NCBI GenBank assembly: GCA_032718475.1
Contig: JAUCBJ010008544.1
Span: 1-64,000, forward strand
Length of the DNA stretch: 64,000 bases
From: Nemertoderma westbladi
Lineage: Eukaryota; Xenacoelomorpha; Nemertodermatida; Nemertodermatidae
Direction: 5' to 3'
Shown: one piece after another, positions 22,147-34,600 of the stretch
How the letters are laid out: each line of letters starts with the position of its first letter
Position numbering within the stretch: the first letter of the stretch is position 1
Notes under the pieces: model-generated
The model's input: only the letters and a program-made list of their open reading frames with translations
Database searches by the model: none
What the model was told of the DNA's origin: nothing
Translations under genes and position numbers: made by a program

Positions 22147-23437
22147 ATAAGTGTAGCGCCCACCCCTACCTTCGGGTAGCAGATAGGAGTAGCCCCCACC
22201 CCTAACTTCGGGTAACAGATAGGTGCAGCACCCACCCCTAACTTCGGGTAGCAGATAGGAGTAGCCCCCACCCCTAACTTCGGGTAGCAGATAAGGAGTA
22301 GCCCCCACCCCTAACTTCGGGTAGCAGATAGGTGTAGCCCCCACCCCTAACTTCGGGTAACAGATAGGAGTAGCGCCCACCCCTACCCTCGGGTAGCAGA
22401 TAGGTGTAGCGCCCACCCCTACCTTCGGGTAGCAGATAGGAGTAGCCCCCACCCCTAACTTCGGGTAGCAGATAGGTGTAGCCCCCACCCCTAACTTCGG
22501 GTAGCAGATAGGAGTAGCCCCCACCCCTAACTTCGGGTAGCAGATAGGAGTAGCCCCCACCCCTAACTTCGGGTAGCAGATAGGAGTAGCCCCCACCCCT
22601 AACTTCGGGTAACAGATAGGTGCAGCCCCCACCCCTAACTTCGGGTAGCAGATAGGAGTAGCCCCCACCCCTAACTTCGGGTAGCAGATAGGAGTAGCCC
22701 CCACCCCTAACTTCGGGTAGCAGATAGGTGTAGCCCCCACCCCTAACTTCGGGTAACAGATAGGTGTAGCCCCCACCCCTAACTTCGGGTAACAGATAGG
22801 AGTAGCCCCCACCCCTAACTTCGGGTAACAGATAGGTGCAGCCCCCACCCCTAACTTCGGGTAGCAGATAGGTGTAGCCCCCACCCCTAACTTCGGGTAG
22901 CAGATAGGAGTAGCCCCCACCCCTAACTTCGGGTAACAGATAGGTGTAGCCCCCACCCCTAACTTCGGGTAACAGATAGGTGTAGCCCCCACCCCTAACT
23001 TCGGGTAGCAGATAGGAGTAGCCCCCACCCCTAACTTCGGGTAACAGATAGGTGCAGCCCCCACCCCTAACTTCGGGTAACAGATAGGTGTAGCCCCCAC
23101 CCCTAACTTCGGGTAACAGATAGGTGTAGCCCCCACCCCTCACTTCGGGTAACAGATAAGTGTAGCCCCCACCCCTAACTTCGGGTAACAGATAGGTGTA
23201 GCGCCCACCCCTAACTTCGGGTAACAGATAGGTGTAGCCCCCACCCCTAACTTCGGGTAACAGATAGGTGTAGCCCCCACCCCTAACTTCGGGTAACAGA
23301 TAGGTGTACCGCCCACCCCTAACTTCGGGTAACAGTTAGGTGTAGCCCCCACCCCTAACTTCGGGTAACAGATAGGTGTAGCGCCCACCCCTAACTTCGG
23401 GTAACAGATAGGTGTAGCGCCCACCCCTAACTTCGGG
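22147..23437 (-). repeat. 36-bp minisatellite, left half
   Basis: About 36 copies of a 36-bp unit containing GTAGCCCCCACCCCTAACTT and CGGGTAACAGATAGGT. Some copies read CTACC-TTCG-GGTAG, a perfect hairpin with a TTCG loop. The unit length is a multiple of 3, so frames stay open as 12-residue repeats (GVGATPICYPKL); not considered coding. The array is interrupted at 23437 by the outer BEL/Pao element and continues at 52647. Confidence 0.95.
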
Positions 23438-24029
23438 TGTGACGGGATCAGGGGATCCCGACTGGTTAGTTTTCGTTACGCGTCGCCGCTCGTTGTTATG
23501 AGAAAAGGATAATAGTTAGTTGTTGTTCTGATATTGTTAATGCAAATCACCAAATATAATATAATAGCAAGAAATATATATGTAATGTTAATGAATAAGA
23601 TATAATAACGTTGTACCGGTAGTGGCGGTGACGGCGGTGACGGTACGAAAATGTCACCTAACTGCACTAATTAATGACTGAGTAAACTGAACAACCGACC
23701 GGTAGCAGGACGATATATATATGTATATAATTAGTACACCACTACGGCCTTCGTCCAGTGGATACTCTCCCCCCCGCTCTCATTGGCTGTTGGCCCACTT
23801 CACGCCTCTCACCTCTGTGGGAGTGCTTCCCCCCCGCTGCTGTTACTTTCCCTCTCCCAAGAGGTTTGACCTATAACCCCTTTTGTGTGGCTCTTTGGGG
23901 CCTTATGTTGTGCCCGTTATTGGGGGTGATACGAGGTTGATTGTAATCAACCTCGTACTCCCCAATATTGCTTAAAACGCCACTTCCCAACTTTATGGGG
24001 TCGGTGGGGCGGAATTGAATCCGCTCACA
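23438..24029 (-). repeat. 3' LTR of the outer BEL/Pao element
   Basis: 592 bp, about 2% diverged by eye from the 586-bp partner at 52061-52646 (scattered substitutions plus a 9-nt and a 5-nt indel). It contains a 13-bp perfect hairpin (TACGAGGTTGATT 23930-23942 with AATCAACCTCGTA 23945-23957). Confidence 0.93.
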
Positions 24030-24038
24030 CTCCCCCCC
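24030..24038 (-). promoter_or_regulatory. Polypurine tract of the outer element
   Basis: On the minus strand GGGGGGGAG ends exactly where the 3' LTR begins (TGTGAGC). This is the expected position of the plus-strand primer of an LTR retrotransposon and confirms the element's orientation. Confidence 0.85.
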
Positions 24039-25542
24039 ATGCTATCTTCCCGGTGAGAAGATAGCATCACCTTCGAGTGCGCTTCAATTCCGCTGGAACC
24101 AGATCTATTATCGGGTGTGGGGTGGAGTTCTCTTTCTTGGAGCCGGCTTTCCTGGCCGCTCCCTATGGGTATGATATTGCTACCCTCTCTTGGTGCAACT
24201 TCACCTATGTTGCACCAAGACATCTGGCGTCTCGGGTCGAGACAATTGTGGACTCCTCACACATTTTAAAAACTCCTCTCACTCTAAGTTCACTTCAGCT
24301 CCACTCCAACTCCACCCTACTCTATCTTACTCGTTCCCCACACCCGACTCGCACTCCTTTTACTTTCCCTTATCCTGTCAAACCTCCTCTCATTCTCCCC
24401 CCGATTCTCATTCTTACTTTCATTCCTCACACACTTATTGGGCCCCACACATGTGCGCATCATGTTAGTGGGCATGTTGCCCTAGTCAATTGATCCCCAG
24501 TCCCAGTAGCTAATTGGAAAAAGGTTGTGTTTGACTACGGTACAACTTCCAACTTCCAACTTCTGATATGGTGTATCCACCTCCCTGTCTACTAGATGCC
24601 GGTTGTTGTAGTACACCGACTCGTCCTCCAGCCCCGGGTGATCTACCAGACCTCCGAAGGCCACCTTGAAGGCTCTTCTGTAGTTCGGGGGTGGTCCTGA
24701 TATTCTTAATTTTTAATTTTGATTTTGTTTCGTGCGCATTTGCCCCTATTCTGTGCTATTATATTTGTACCTACCTCTCTACTTACTTCTTACTTACTAC
24801 TTACCATGCAACTCTCTTACTACTAACTCTATTAACTCTCTAAAACTCTACTAACTCTCTAACTCTACTAAGTCTCCAACTCTACTAACTTTCTAACGGT
24901 ACTATGTACCCTCCTACTACTCTCTCGGTACTATGTACCCTCTTACTCCCGTGGTATGTCTCTATACCACACTCCCTGATCTCTAACTTCTACCTCTCCC
25001 GGTACTATGTACCCTCTTACTCCCGTGGTATGTCTCTATACCACACTCCCTGATCTCTAACTTCTACCTTTCCCGGTACTATGTACCCTCTTACTCCCGT
25101 GGTATGTCTCTATACCACACTCCCTGATCTCTAACTTCTACCTCTCCCGGTACTATGTACCCTCTTACTCCCGTGGTAGTCTCTATACCACACTCCCTGA
25201 TCTCTAACTTCTACCTCTCCCGGTACTAACTTCTATCAACTTTCTAACTATTTCTAACTTTCGCTAGTTTTCCAATTACTACTAACTTTCTAACTACAAC
25301 TAACTTCTGCTAACTTTCTATCTACTACTAACTTTCTAACTACAACTAACTTCTGCTAACTTTCTATCTACTACTTAGTACTACATACTACCTACTATTA
25401 TCACTTTCTGACTTTCTCCTCTTTAACTTTCTTTCTATTATTTTATTTATTTTATTATTTTTATTATTTTTATATATTGTGTGGGAAGGGCGTCTCGCCC
25501 TCATTCCCACCCCCCTCAGTCCAATACTTGGACGACTAAACT
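24039..25542 (-). other. 3' non-coding region of the outer element with hairpins
   Basis: Lies between the pol stop and the polypurine tract. It holds an 11-bp hairpin (ATGCTATCTTC 24039-24049 with GAAGATAGCAT 24057-24067), a 12-bp hairpin (TCTTGGTGCAAC 24188-24199 with GTTGCACCAAGA 24209-24220), the 74-bp hairpin repeats at 24927-25228, and a pyrimidine-rich stretch with repeated ACTAACTTTCTAACTA. No coding region recognised. Confidence 0.6.
24927..25228. repeat. 74-bp tandem repeat carrying two hairpins per unit
   Basis: Copies start at 24927, 25001, 25075 and 25149, with a partial one at 25222. Each has GGTAC-TAT-GTACC followed by GTGGTAT-GTCTCT-ATACCAC. One copy lost a base in the second loop but kept the arms. 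Confidence 0.9.
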
Positions 25543-28452
25543 CTACGGTGCCCCTTCTAGCAGGCAGCACTTTCCTACAGCCCTCCTGTAGGTCTTCCTA
25601 TCTTTCGCTCCTATCTTACCACCTATCCGCACTTCCACCGATTGGACTCTTCCGTCCTCGTCGGAGTAAGTGTCCACTACTCTTGCCAATCTCCATTGAT
25701 TGTTAATGATGGTGTCGTCCGTGACGATCACCAAATCACCCTTCTTTAACTCCCCAGTGGTATTTCTCCCCTTGCTCCTCCTATGAAGTGTGGGTAGATA
25801 TTCCTCGACCCACCTCCTCCAGTATTCCGCGCTTATCGCCTTAGCGACTTTCCAACTCTGTCGGGAGTGTATATCGTCTGGATCTACACCCCGCATGTCG
25901 ATGGTCGCCAGCCTCTCCATTAGAAAGTGACTGGGTGTCAGCACATCTAATGACTCTGGGTCATCATTTTCTGGGTATAGCGGTCTGCTATTAATGATAC
26001 CCTCGCATTTAGCTATCACCGTCCTTAGCACATCTTCTGTCACCATGTGGGTGTTCATCAACTTCGTCATCAGATGCTTGGAACTACCCACGAGTGTCTT
26101 GACGCATCCTAAAGTATGCGGAGCATACGGCGTCCTCCTCTCCCACTTCACCTGTCGTCTTCTCATGGCCTGACTTCTCATGCCCTGACTTCCTCCCCTT
26201 CCAGGATGTCCAAGGCCTCTGCCAGCTCGTTCTCCGCCCCCACAAAGTTGGTTCCATTATCGGAGTATATTACTGCGATCGTCCCACCTTTGCGGTCTCT
26301 GAACCTCTCTAGGATGAACGCATTGATGAATGCCGATGCGGTTGCGTCTTGGGCGAGTTCTATTCCTACCGCCCACGTGTTGTTACATACGAAGATAATG
26401 CCGTAGCGCTTCTCCGTGTGCCGCATCACCTTAATCTTTATCGGCCCGAACATATCTACACCGCAGTGCGTGAATGGCGGGTCGTGCTGTCTCACCCTGC
26501 TGGCCGGTAATGGCGCCATCTCCTGTACGGCCCGCTCCTTCCTCGTCCGTCGGCAGGTCTGGCACTGCCCCACTACCGCCTTCACCTTCTTTCTTAGTTG
26601 TGTGATCCAGAAGGTCCTCCGTATCTCTGTGAGGGTCCGGTTGGTGCCCCCGTGCAATATCGACTTGTGGGAGTCCCAAATGATCTGGTGGACTATCGGC
26701 GATCTATTTGGGATGATGATGGGTTTCGGTGGAATAATGAGGCTGTTGTTATTTAGCACTCTGGAGTTCATTACTAAGATCCCATCGTCGTTGAGTTGTA
26801 GCGACAGCGTGATGAGCTCGCTGTCCCGACGAAGATGTTGTTGTTTACCAACGCGCTGCATTTCGTCGCCGTAGTTCTTTCTCTGTTCGTAACGGATCAC
26901 GGGCTTGGCCGCTCCCTCCAGATCGATGTTTGGTTTCTTCTTGGTGTCTTTGCCGACTCCCTTGAGGAAACCCCCAAAGGCTCTCCAGTACGCCACTAAC
27001 TTCTTGGTCTTGTACCAACTTGAGCTGTAGCTGAGGAGTTTGTCCGTCGGGTTATCACATGGTTCTTCTGGTTTTTGTTGCACGTCCCTGATCTCCCTCA
27101 CCATCTGACTATATATCTCTTCACCTTCTGAGTCTCCTCCCTCTTCCTCTAGTGTTACCTCCTCTGAGCCTGGGTCCACCTTCTTCATCGGTGGCCAGGC
27201 CGTCTTATCGTTCAGGAACTGTGGCCCGTGCTGCCACAATACTTCCTTCCTTAAGAAAGTGTGGCGTGCCACGCCCCTTGATAACAAGTCCGCTGGGTTC
27301 TCGTCCGTTGGGCAGTAGTGCCACCTCTCCAAGTCTGTCGTCGCCCTTATTTCGTCCACCCTATTTGCGACGAATATAGGGTATCTCGTCTTCTCATTGT
27401 GTAGCCAACCAAGCACTACCATGGAGTCCGTCCAGTAGTGTGTTTCCACTATGTTGGGAATGGTGTCCATCAAGTAGGTTATGGCCCTTACTCCTAACCT
27501 CCCAGCTGTCAACTCGAGTTTTGGGACCGATGCTGAATCTTCCGGTGTCGACTTTGCTTTGCTGAATGCAAGTCTGGGCTTATGAGCCCCCTCTTGTTGT
27601 ACTAGGTAGAGTGCCGCTCCGTATGCTTCTAATGATGCATCGGAGAACATGTGTAGATCCAGAACCGTCATGTCCCCATACGGGAAATACACGCGTGGCA
27701 TGCTGTACATCCCCATCTGTTCTAAACTCCCCGTCCACTTACTCCACTGCTTGCTGATTTCTTCCGGGACCTCTGTATCCCACTCGTCCTTTAACTTATA
27801 TACTTTCTTAAGTATCTGTTTCCCCGTAACTAATAGTGGGGATGCTGGCCTAGGGGATCGTATATCCTTGCTATGTACGATACATAGCCCCTCTTTGTGT
27901 GGATGTCCGCGCCCTCCTGGCTCAGCTGGTACTTGAACTCGTCTGTCTCTCGGTTCCACACGATACCCAACGCCTTCTGCTGGGACTCTACTCTCTTGTT
28001 CGCCATGTCCTGTCCCTTGGCTGTCGTGGGATTATCCATGGTTGACTCTGGCCTCCTGTCCTCTATGGCTCTCATAAACTCTTCCGAGCTGGACTGGAAC
28101 TTGGTCAGGTTAAACCCGGATCCTTTCAGGATGTCGCGAACCTCGCACCCTGTATCCAGTAGTTCTTTAACCGTGTTTCCAGACTCCATCCCGTCATCTA
28201 CATAGAAGCCGCGTCGAATCATATCGACGGGTTTGGCGCTGTATCTCTCCTCTTTCCCCTCTACTGTGTCCCTCACAGCCACAGTCATCGTAAATGAGGA
28301 CGACTTGGCCCCCATATTCTGCACCACCATCTTGTACATCGGTATTGTCGACGGTTCCTCGTCGCTGTTGTACCATAGGAAGCGCTGGCTGTCACTATCC
28401 TCCTCCATTACACGGACTTGGTTGAACATGCCTTCAATGTCGCAAGTGAAGG
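25543..28452 (-). pseudogene. Outer BEL/Pao pol, 3' half: RT C-terminus, RNase H, integrase
   Basis: Reading from 28452 down: the reverse-transcriptase palm with the YVDD catalytic box, then a one-base frameshift near 27840-27855. RNase H follows (FSDAS, a WTDS Asp, ENPAD). Next comes the integrase with its zinc region and the first two DDE acidic residues (GVDMFGP, YSDNGTNF). A second frameshift near 26180 separates the integrase tail. Where family members have a catalytic Glu in a WERL-like block, this copy reads GCVKTL, so the Glu is lost. The chromodomain-like DUF5641 tail (KKGDLVIVTDD, WRLARVV) ends at 25543. The 5' edge is the insertion point of the inner element, not a gene end. Confidence 0.9.
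28448..28452. other. Target-site duplication GAAGG, left copy
   Basis: GAAGG directly before the inner 5' LTR. An identical GAAGG (47971-47975) directly follows the inner 3' LTR. It falls inside the outer element's reverse-transcriptase codons. Confidence 0.95.
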
Positions 28453-28588
28453 TGATGAATTATTTCACTATAAGGTAGCATTTGTAGTTTAACTTTAACG
28501 TAAAAACTTTTGAAAATCCGACGTATTTTGATTAAGTTACAGTAATGTAATATGCCTATTCATATTTGTACACATAAAACCCTTAGGT

Positions 28589-28672
28589 ACTCTCGTGGCG
28601 TAGTGGTCAGATGGTTAAGGCGTTGGTTACATTACGTAGGTTACGAGTTCGAATCCCAGTCGGGAAATTTGT
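28589..28672 (+). promoter_or_regulatory. tRNA-like A-box/B-box pair inside the 5' LTR
   Basis: TGGCGTAGTGG (28596-28606) fits the pol III A box and AGTTCGAATCCC (28646-28657) fits the B box, about 40 nt apart as in tRNA genes. The stems of a tRNA cloverleaf are mostly not paired (the T-stem is poor), so this is tRNA-derived and not a working tRNA. The same sequence is in the 3' LTR. Confidence 0.7.
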
Positions 28673-28737
28673 ATTTTGGGGCCATTTATTTTCGTGTGTT
28701 GCTAATTGGTAGGCCAATGAGAAGCGTACAGCGTAGC

Positions 28738-28985
28738 GAATGATGAGCCAGGCCAATCATAGGGCATAAATTATCTTATTGCTCAAATGTGAGGCAGTGG
28801 AAAATTCTGTTAGGATTCCATGTCCCAGATTAGTGTAAGGGCTGGACTGCGTTGAACGATGAGCTGGGCCAATCATAGAGCACCGAAGCACTTCATTGCT
28901 CAATGGTGAAGCTGTGGAAAATTCTGTTTAGTTTCCATGTGCAATTTCTAGTATAAAAGGCCGGTTTGCCTTCGGTTATCACACT
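28738..28985 (+). promoter_or_regulatory. Pol II promoter region in the 5' LTR
   Basis: A duplicated ~86-bp block, each copy with GGCCAATCATAG, precedes TATAAAAG at 28952-28959. Another CCAAT lies near 28710. The expected transcription start is about 25-30 nt after the TATA box, near 28981-28985 (CACACTCTC in this LTR). U3 would then be about 530 bp and R/U5 about 1.7 kb. Confidence 0.7.
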
Positions 28986-30713
28986 CTCTGTTATCATCCT
29001 GATATCGTTTATTCTTGTAAAATTAGTTAATTCGGTTTCTTGTTGAAACTTTATTTGATAAATCCTTTTGTAAAACTGTAAATATACTGCAATTTCCTGA
29101 CATGTTTTCTTTTGGTCCGACTTCGGGACAGCCGAACACCAGGGAGATGGCAGCCTAGATCGTTAGGCCGTAAGCAACGCAGGGAAGGGATGTCCACAAC
29201 ACGCTAGCGCCCACATTGGATCGACCGCGCACCCCCTTTGCCCCTTCGAAATGCTCAACTTGCTATGCAGCGCCCGCTTTGTGAGAAGGTAAGACTTTGT
29301 TCGACGCCCTTGCCCGCCGTAAGACCTATAGATCAGGGTAAGCGTGACACCGTACTGGACGCCGCAAATTTAGGATCAAATAATTATATCCAGACACCCC
29401 CCCCCCCCTTTGTCAGTCCTACGAATCCCTGGGTTAACCTGTACTTCCTACAGGTGCGAACTATTGCCATTCGTCAGTACGCGAGTACATATTAGGTACG
29501 GACAGCATACGTTCCATAATTTAGTGATTCATAGCACTGACTGTTTGGTACCGGTTCGCTTTGTAGAACGTACATTAGTACCCCCCCCCCCCCTGTCTGG
29601 AGTTAGCTATTTGATCAGGCAAGGAGCATTTCTGCTACCGGCACACTGCTTGGCCTAGGGAGGTTTATTAATATCCTACCGCGCCTTGCCACGTACTGAT
29701 AGGTATTGCTGCTAACTACCGCAGCAACAAAGTTCTAGAATTAAATTAGTATACCAGATCAGCTAACGTACGGTAGCGATTAACCCCTATTCTTATCTTA
29801 CAACCAGAATCTGGTATTAGTGCCGATCACGGGTGTAGTTACTAACACTGTGGTTGCCCATTGGGTTGTGGATAGGAAGGAGAGAGCTTTGACGTCATTC
29901 GTGAGTATAAAGTTCTACAAACGCGACTAGTTTATTTTAGTAGCTAGCGCACGGTATCATTTAGTCAGAAAATCACTAAAACCTAGTAAAAGGAATTACA
30001 CGAAATTGTTTTATTTGTAACACACCCACACACACACGCCCTAAAACATATCGCCCTTAAAGTTCTACTAGCTATAGCGTACTATACATTACTTTAGGTG
30101 GAAATTATCTGTATTTGTAAAATTAGGATCTGATTTAGTTGCGGCAAGATAAGGAGTATTTCACTTTCGTTATTAAACTGTTGTTTGTCTGGACAACGGT
30201 ATTGTTACATTTAGGCCTGACCTTTTAGACTGATTTCGTACAGGGGGATCAGTTATTGTTACATTTAGGCACGACCTTTAGGCTGATTTCGACAGGGATG
30301 ATCAGCATTGTTACACTAGGTCTGTTAACCACCTAGTTCGTATATAACCCATATAAATCACACCGCGGCAAGTTACTGTATTTAGGACTGTCAGTGATAG
30401 TTAGGATTCGCTGCGCGGGGATTGTTTTCCCGTGAGTTTGGTCTGTTACTGTAACTGTACATCTGCCTCACCGGTTAGAGGACAGGTATCCTTCTGTCTA
30501 GTACGTAGGCATTAGACCCGCTCACGTACATAGAATAGATACAAGGCTCTGTTCCTCGCCAGTAGTCGTTTGTGTACTATATCTGTTTGTTTAGATATCC
30601 TGGACTGGGATTTGTTGTCAGATACTGTACAAGCCCGTATACATTACTAGAGTCTCATAGTAAGATACATCGTTACTAGGATCTGGTAAGCGGTATACTA
30701 CTGGACCCTTACA

Positions 30714-31634
30714 GTAGGAAGTATATTATACAAATTCTGAAATTAGTGTATAGTATAGTTTAGATCTGCTAGCTATTGTAAGTAGGAGATATTTAAAAAT
30801 TTAAGGTTAGTAAATTTAGTAATTTAGAACGTCCCCTGCTTCAGTAGGCTTTTAGGGTAGCTAGTACTTTCGTATTTAATATTTGACTAGCTAACAGTTA
30901 GTTTGTAGCACTTTGTTTTACGCCGTGTGTGTGCGGTGTTACTTTTCGGTACTTGAAAAGGTACATAGGGTTTAAAGACCAATTTGTATCGGTACCTAGG
31001 AAGATTTTTCGTAAGCGTAGAAGTAAAACTCTCACCTTCGACCTTTTCAGGACTCAAGGACTCATTTCTGGACCGCTTCGAGGATTAGACCGCTTTTCGC
31101 AAAGTTTGGGAGACAATAAATTCGTCCGCGCCGCCGAAAAACGGAAAGACCCACGTCCGGTTTGTATTTGGGAATTTGTACGACTGGAAGATCAAAGGAA
31201 CGTAAGTTTTACGACTCGCGTCGTTCAAACTTAAGAAAGCACAGTAGTACTCAAAATTTGTGGGTTTCACTGTCTATTAGTAGTGTTGTTGGTACTTATT
31301 TTCCCGTTAGACGTTGCTGTTTGGCCTATTGTTTATACTTGTTGATCTACATTTTGTTAACGTATATCGTTATCTCACTTATTCGTACAAATTTAGCCGG
31401 TAGGCTAGATTACTACTTATTTTATTATATACCTTGTTAGTTTATTTGTACCGGTTAGGGTATATATATGATATATATATATATCAAGGTAAGTTTGACA
31501 TTTGTACATTTCGACATTTTGACATTTCGACATTCTGACTTGTTGATTTATTTGTACCGGTTAGGTAAGTTTAACACTTCAACATTCAGACACTTTGACA
31601 TTTTATTATCCGTACTTGACGTATATAATAAGAC
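30714..31634 (+). other. Leader of the inner element
   Basis: 921 bp between the LTR and gag. No clear tRNA-complementary primer-binding site starting TGG was found at the LTR edge. Two copies of TTTATTTGTACCGGTTAGG (31441-31459, 31547-31565) are each followed closely by GTAAGTTT, a possible splice-donor context, and a TATATA run is at 31462-31486. Confidence 0.5.
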
Positions 31635-34600
31635 ATGAGTGACATACCCCATTCGACGAGATACCCACCTACCGACTATGACTCGTGCGACCCGGACAGA
31701 TCGACAGTAGACGAACCGAGAAGGAGAACCCGAGATTCCACCGATGTCACACCGCTTGCGTCGCCGGTACCCCGAACGGAAATACCGGAAACCGCAACGC
31801 GTGGCGACGGCAGAATCGAAGATTTCCTTACCGTCCCGCAGACTAGATCGCGGGAACCGGACATGGTAAGTTCGACTGGAAGCCAGGAGAACGTTATTAG
31901 AAGTATAGGAGGACACATGGCCCAGATTACTCGGAACCTCGGAGAAGGTTTTCGCGTTTTACGCGAGTTAACCGCCCCGATGTCGAGATACGAGTTCTAC
32001 ACCTTACAGGTAAGGATAGAAAGTAGGGTACATGCCTCCGTAGATAAACTTAAAGGTTTGCACGAACTTGCAGAGTTGCGTGGCGACAACTTTACTCAGG
32101 TAAAGATAGTAGATAAATTGGTAAGTGCGAGAGAAAGCCTTATCCAGTTTAAGTCGGTGATAAGATTGGCTCAACAGGAGCAGTTTGACCAACTGCTAGG
32201 TGAGTCAGTTTCGGACGCGTTGTTACAACCCGAAGAGGAAGAAGAACTCTACTGCCTGGACGGAAGGTTGGAAACGCTGACCAATTTTCTTCGTAGATGC
32301 GGCGTACCGATCGACGAACCGGAAGTCGAACCACGAGGGACGACGGAAGTTCTCACTACGGAAGGCTCGCGAGCCTACCAACATCCACCACTGGATAGAT
32401 CGTTCGTTAGCGTACGGAGCGACGTTGGCAACGTTGGCGACGTTAGTAGAACAGCGTCTGGAATTACTCGACAACAACAGGAGGTTGCACGCCGACAACA
32501 AGTCGCCGAGGAAGAAGCGCGACACCAGATGGCACAGATCGCCATCGAAGGAGAGAAACAACATAGAGAGGACGAGGCAAGAATTGCACAACTCAAGGCG
32601 CAAGCCGAATTCGAAGCTTCGGAAATGCGCAGACTGGAGGAGGACTTAGCGCGAGAAGCGGCGGCAGCAGCCGACGAGTTAGCACGGAAGAAAGCAGCAT
32701 CCGATGCTCGTGCCAAGTTGGAGGCGCGACAAATAAACGCACGATTAGCTATACAGGAAGCGGAATTAGCGGCACAACAACAAGTAGCGGATCGACGCGA
32801 AAGGGAGATGCAACTACAGTTCGAATTGAATCGTAGATCGCGTGAGACAGCGAACGCGCAAGCGGACCTCGAACTCGACGCGAGAGATAGATCTATAAGA
32901 TCGCGAACTGGACACGACTTGTCTGCCCTGGATCGTATGGAAGCTCGATATCGCGGAATACAGAAGCGGATCGAGGAAGGAAGTGTGGGAGCGATAGATC
33001 GAGGAGAGGAGTTCGTCGAGGATTACTGTAAACGTTTTCCCCAAGTTATTCCTATGCTCAAACCCACGACTCCGATAAAACCGGTCTTCGTTACGAAACC
33101 TAAGGAAATAACGCCTGTGCGTTCGACGCAAGGCAACAGGTTTGTTGTGACGGAATTACCGCAACCTAGGGCGACTTCATCGCCAATTTTAGCAGGTAAC
33201 ATAACTAGTCCACCTACAGTAAGTCGTAGTCTACTTGTAGGAAGAGAGGAACCTGCGTTTATGACCATTAAACAGGTGAGTAAACCATTACAAGTTAAAC
33301 CTGTGACGTGCTGCGCGAACCCAGTCATTTATAAACCTACAGTAGACCTTAACCCTGATGTTTTTACTAGACCTCTCACCCAATGTTTAACGAGACCTAC
33401 GACTTCGTGGAAGGCTTGCGAGCCTGCCGAACAACGGAGAGCCGTAGATCTCAGATCACAACGAACTCGACCAAGGATAATACGCCGGACGCGAACCCGC
33501 CAACCACCTTATCCGGACGACAGCGATTCATCCAGTGACTTGGAGTCGACGGAACGGGAAATATTCCGTACTGGAGCGGCAGCGGCAGCGGATTACAAAC
33601 GGGAGGAACGATCGACGAACCCCTATATTGACAATCCTCCACGAGAAACACCCCAACAGAAACCCACGTTGCAACCAGCGGAAACGATCAGCGCCAAACA
33701 GTTCACCGAGATGACGGACAGAATAGCTCAACTCGAAGAACGACTCGAAGCGCAACCGTCGGATCGATCTCGAACCAGCGTGGAGTTGGAACAACCTAGA
33801 CAACATCGACCACCGAGGAGAGAACAGGAGACTAGACGGACTCCGACACATCGAGAAGATGATCCCGTTAATAATTCCTACCGACGAACAACGCGCGGAA
33901 GGGAGCGACTGGACGACGCCGCCGAACAGGGACGCGGACAGTTGGATTTAGTTAGCGAGATTGCGAAATTCGCGGCTAGACACGGATTACCGGCACAGCA
34001 ACCGCCGAAGTTCTCTGGCAACGCGAAACACTGGCGCACACTGGTAGACTACGTAGAGTCCCAGATCGCTAAGTGTGCTTTCACCTCGACGGAGAAGTTT
34101 AACTACTTGCTCCAAGTTCTGTCTGGTGAGCCGAAACGATTAGCGGAAACCTTTATTGGTGTTCCCGATGCCTTTGAGTTGGCGTACGACCGTTTGTATT
34201 CGATTTACGGCGGTAATGTCGCCATGGCTAAATCCATCATTGAAGACCTCTGCAGAGGAGGCAACATTTCGAGACCGATCGACCTTTTACGACTCGCGGA
34301 CGAAATAAAGAACGCTATAGGGACTTTACGGTCCATTGGACAACTCGAGTACGCTAACGCACCGACGGTTCTCATTCGAATAATCGGTCGACTTCATCAT
34401 CGACTACGACGAGAATGGCGACGCATCGAGTACCAACGCGAAGAGGCCGGAGGGTTATTAAAACTCACCGATGTCTATCAACTTATTTCACGGGAGGCCG
34501 TGATCGAGACTCGATCGAACTATACCGATCACCATATCGCGGCGGAAGGGATAACTGTTTCTGCGCCGAATCGGACAAAACCATTTCCGACGAACGCGAA

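Larger units (their letters stand above)
28453..30713 (+). repeat. 5' LTR of the inner BEL/Pao element
   Basis: 2261 bp beginning TGATGAATTATTTCACTA and ending GGACCCTTACA. It contains a tRNA-like box pair (28589-28672), three CCAAT boxes, a tandem ~86-bp duplication (about 28738-28823 and 28857-28941), a TATA box at 28952, and poly-C runs near 29396 and 29580. No ORF in it shows a recognisable domain. Confidence 0.95.

Noticed and set aside
22080-23424. Long minus-strand ORFs with GVGATPICYPKL repeats
   Set aside because: Unit length of 36 bp keeps frames open without selection; several frames are open at once.
24077-24493. 138-codon Ser/Thr/Pro-rich ORF in the 3' region of the outer element
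   Set aside because: On the strand opposite to the element's genes, pyrimidine-rich low complexity, with no domain.
28589-28672. Functional tRNA gene in the LTR
   Set aside because: A and B boxes fit, but the T and acceptor stems do not pair.
29238-29658. ORFs inside the LTRs (also 46494-46862)
   Set aside because: Indels in the poly-C runs shift the frame between the two LTR copies, so the ORFs are not maintained.
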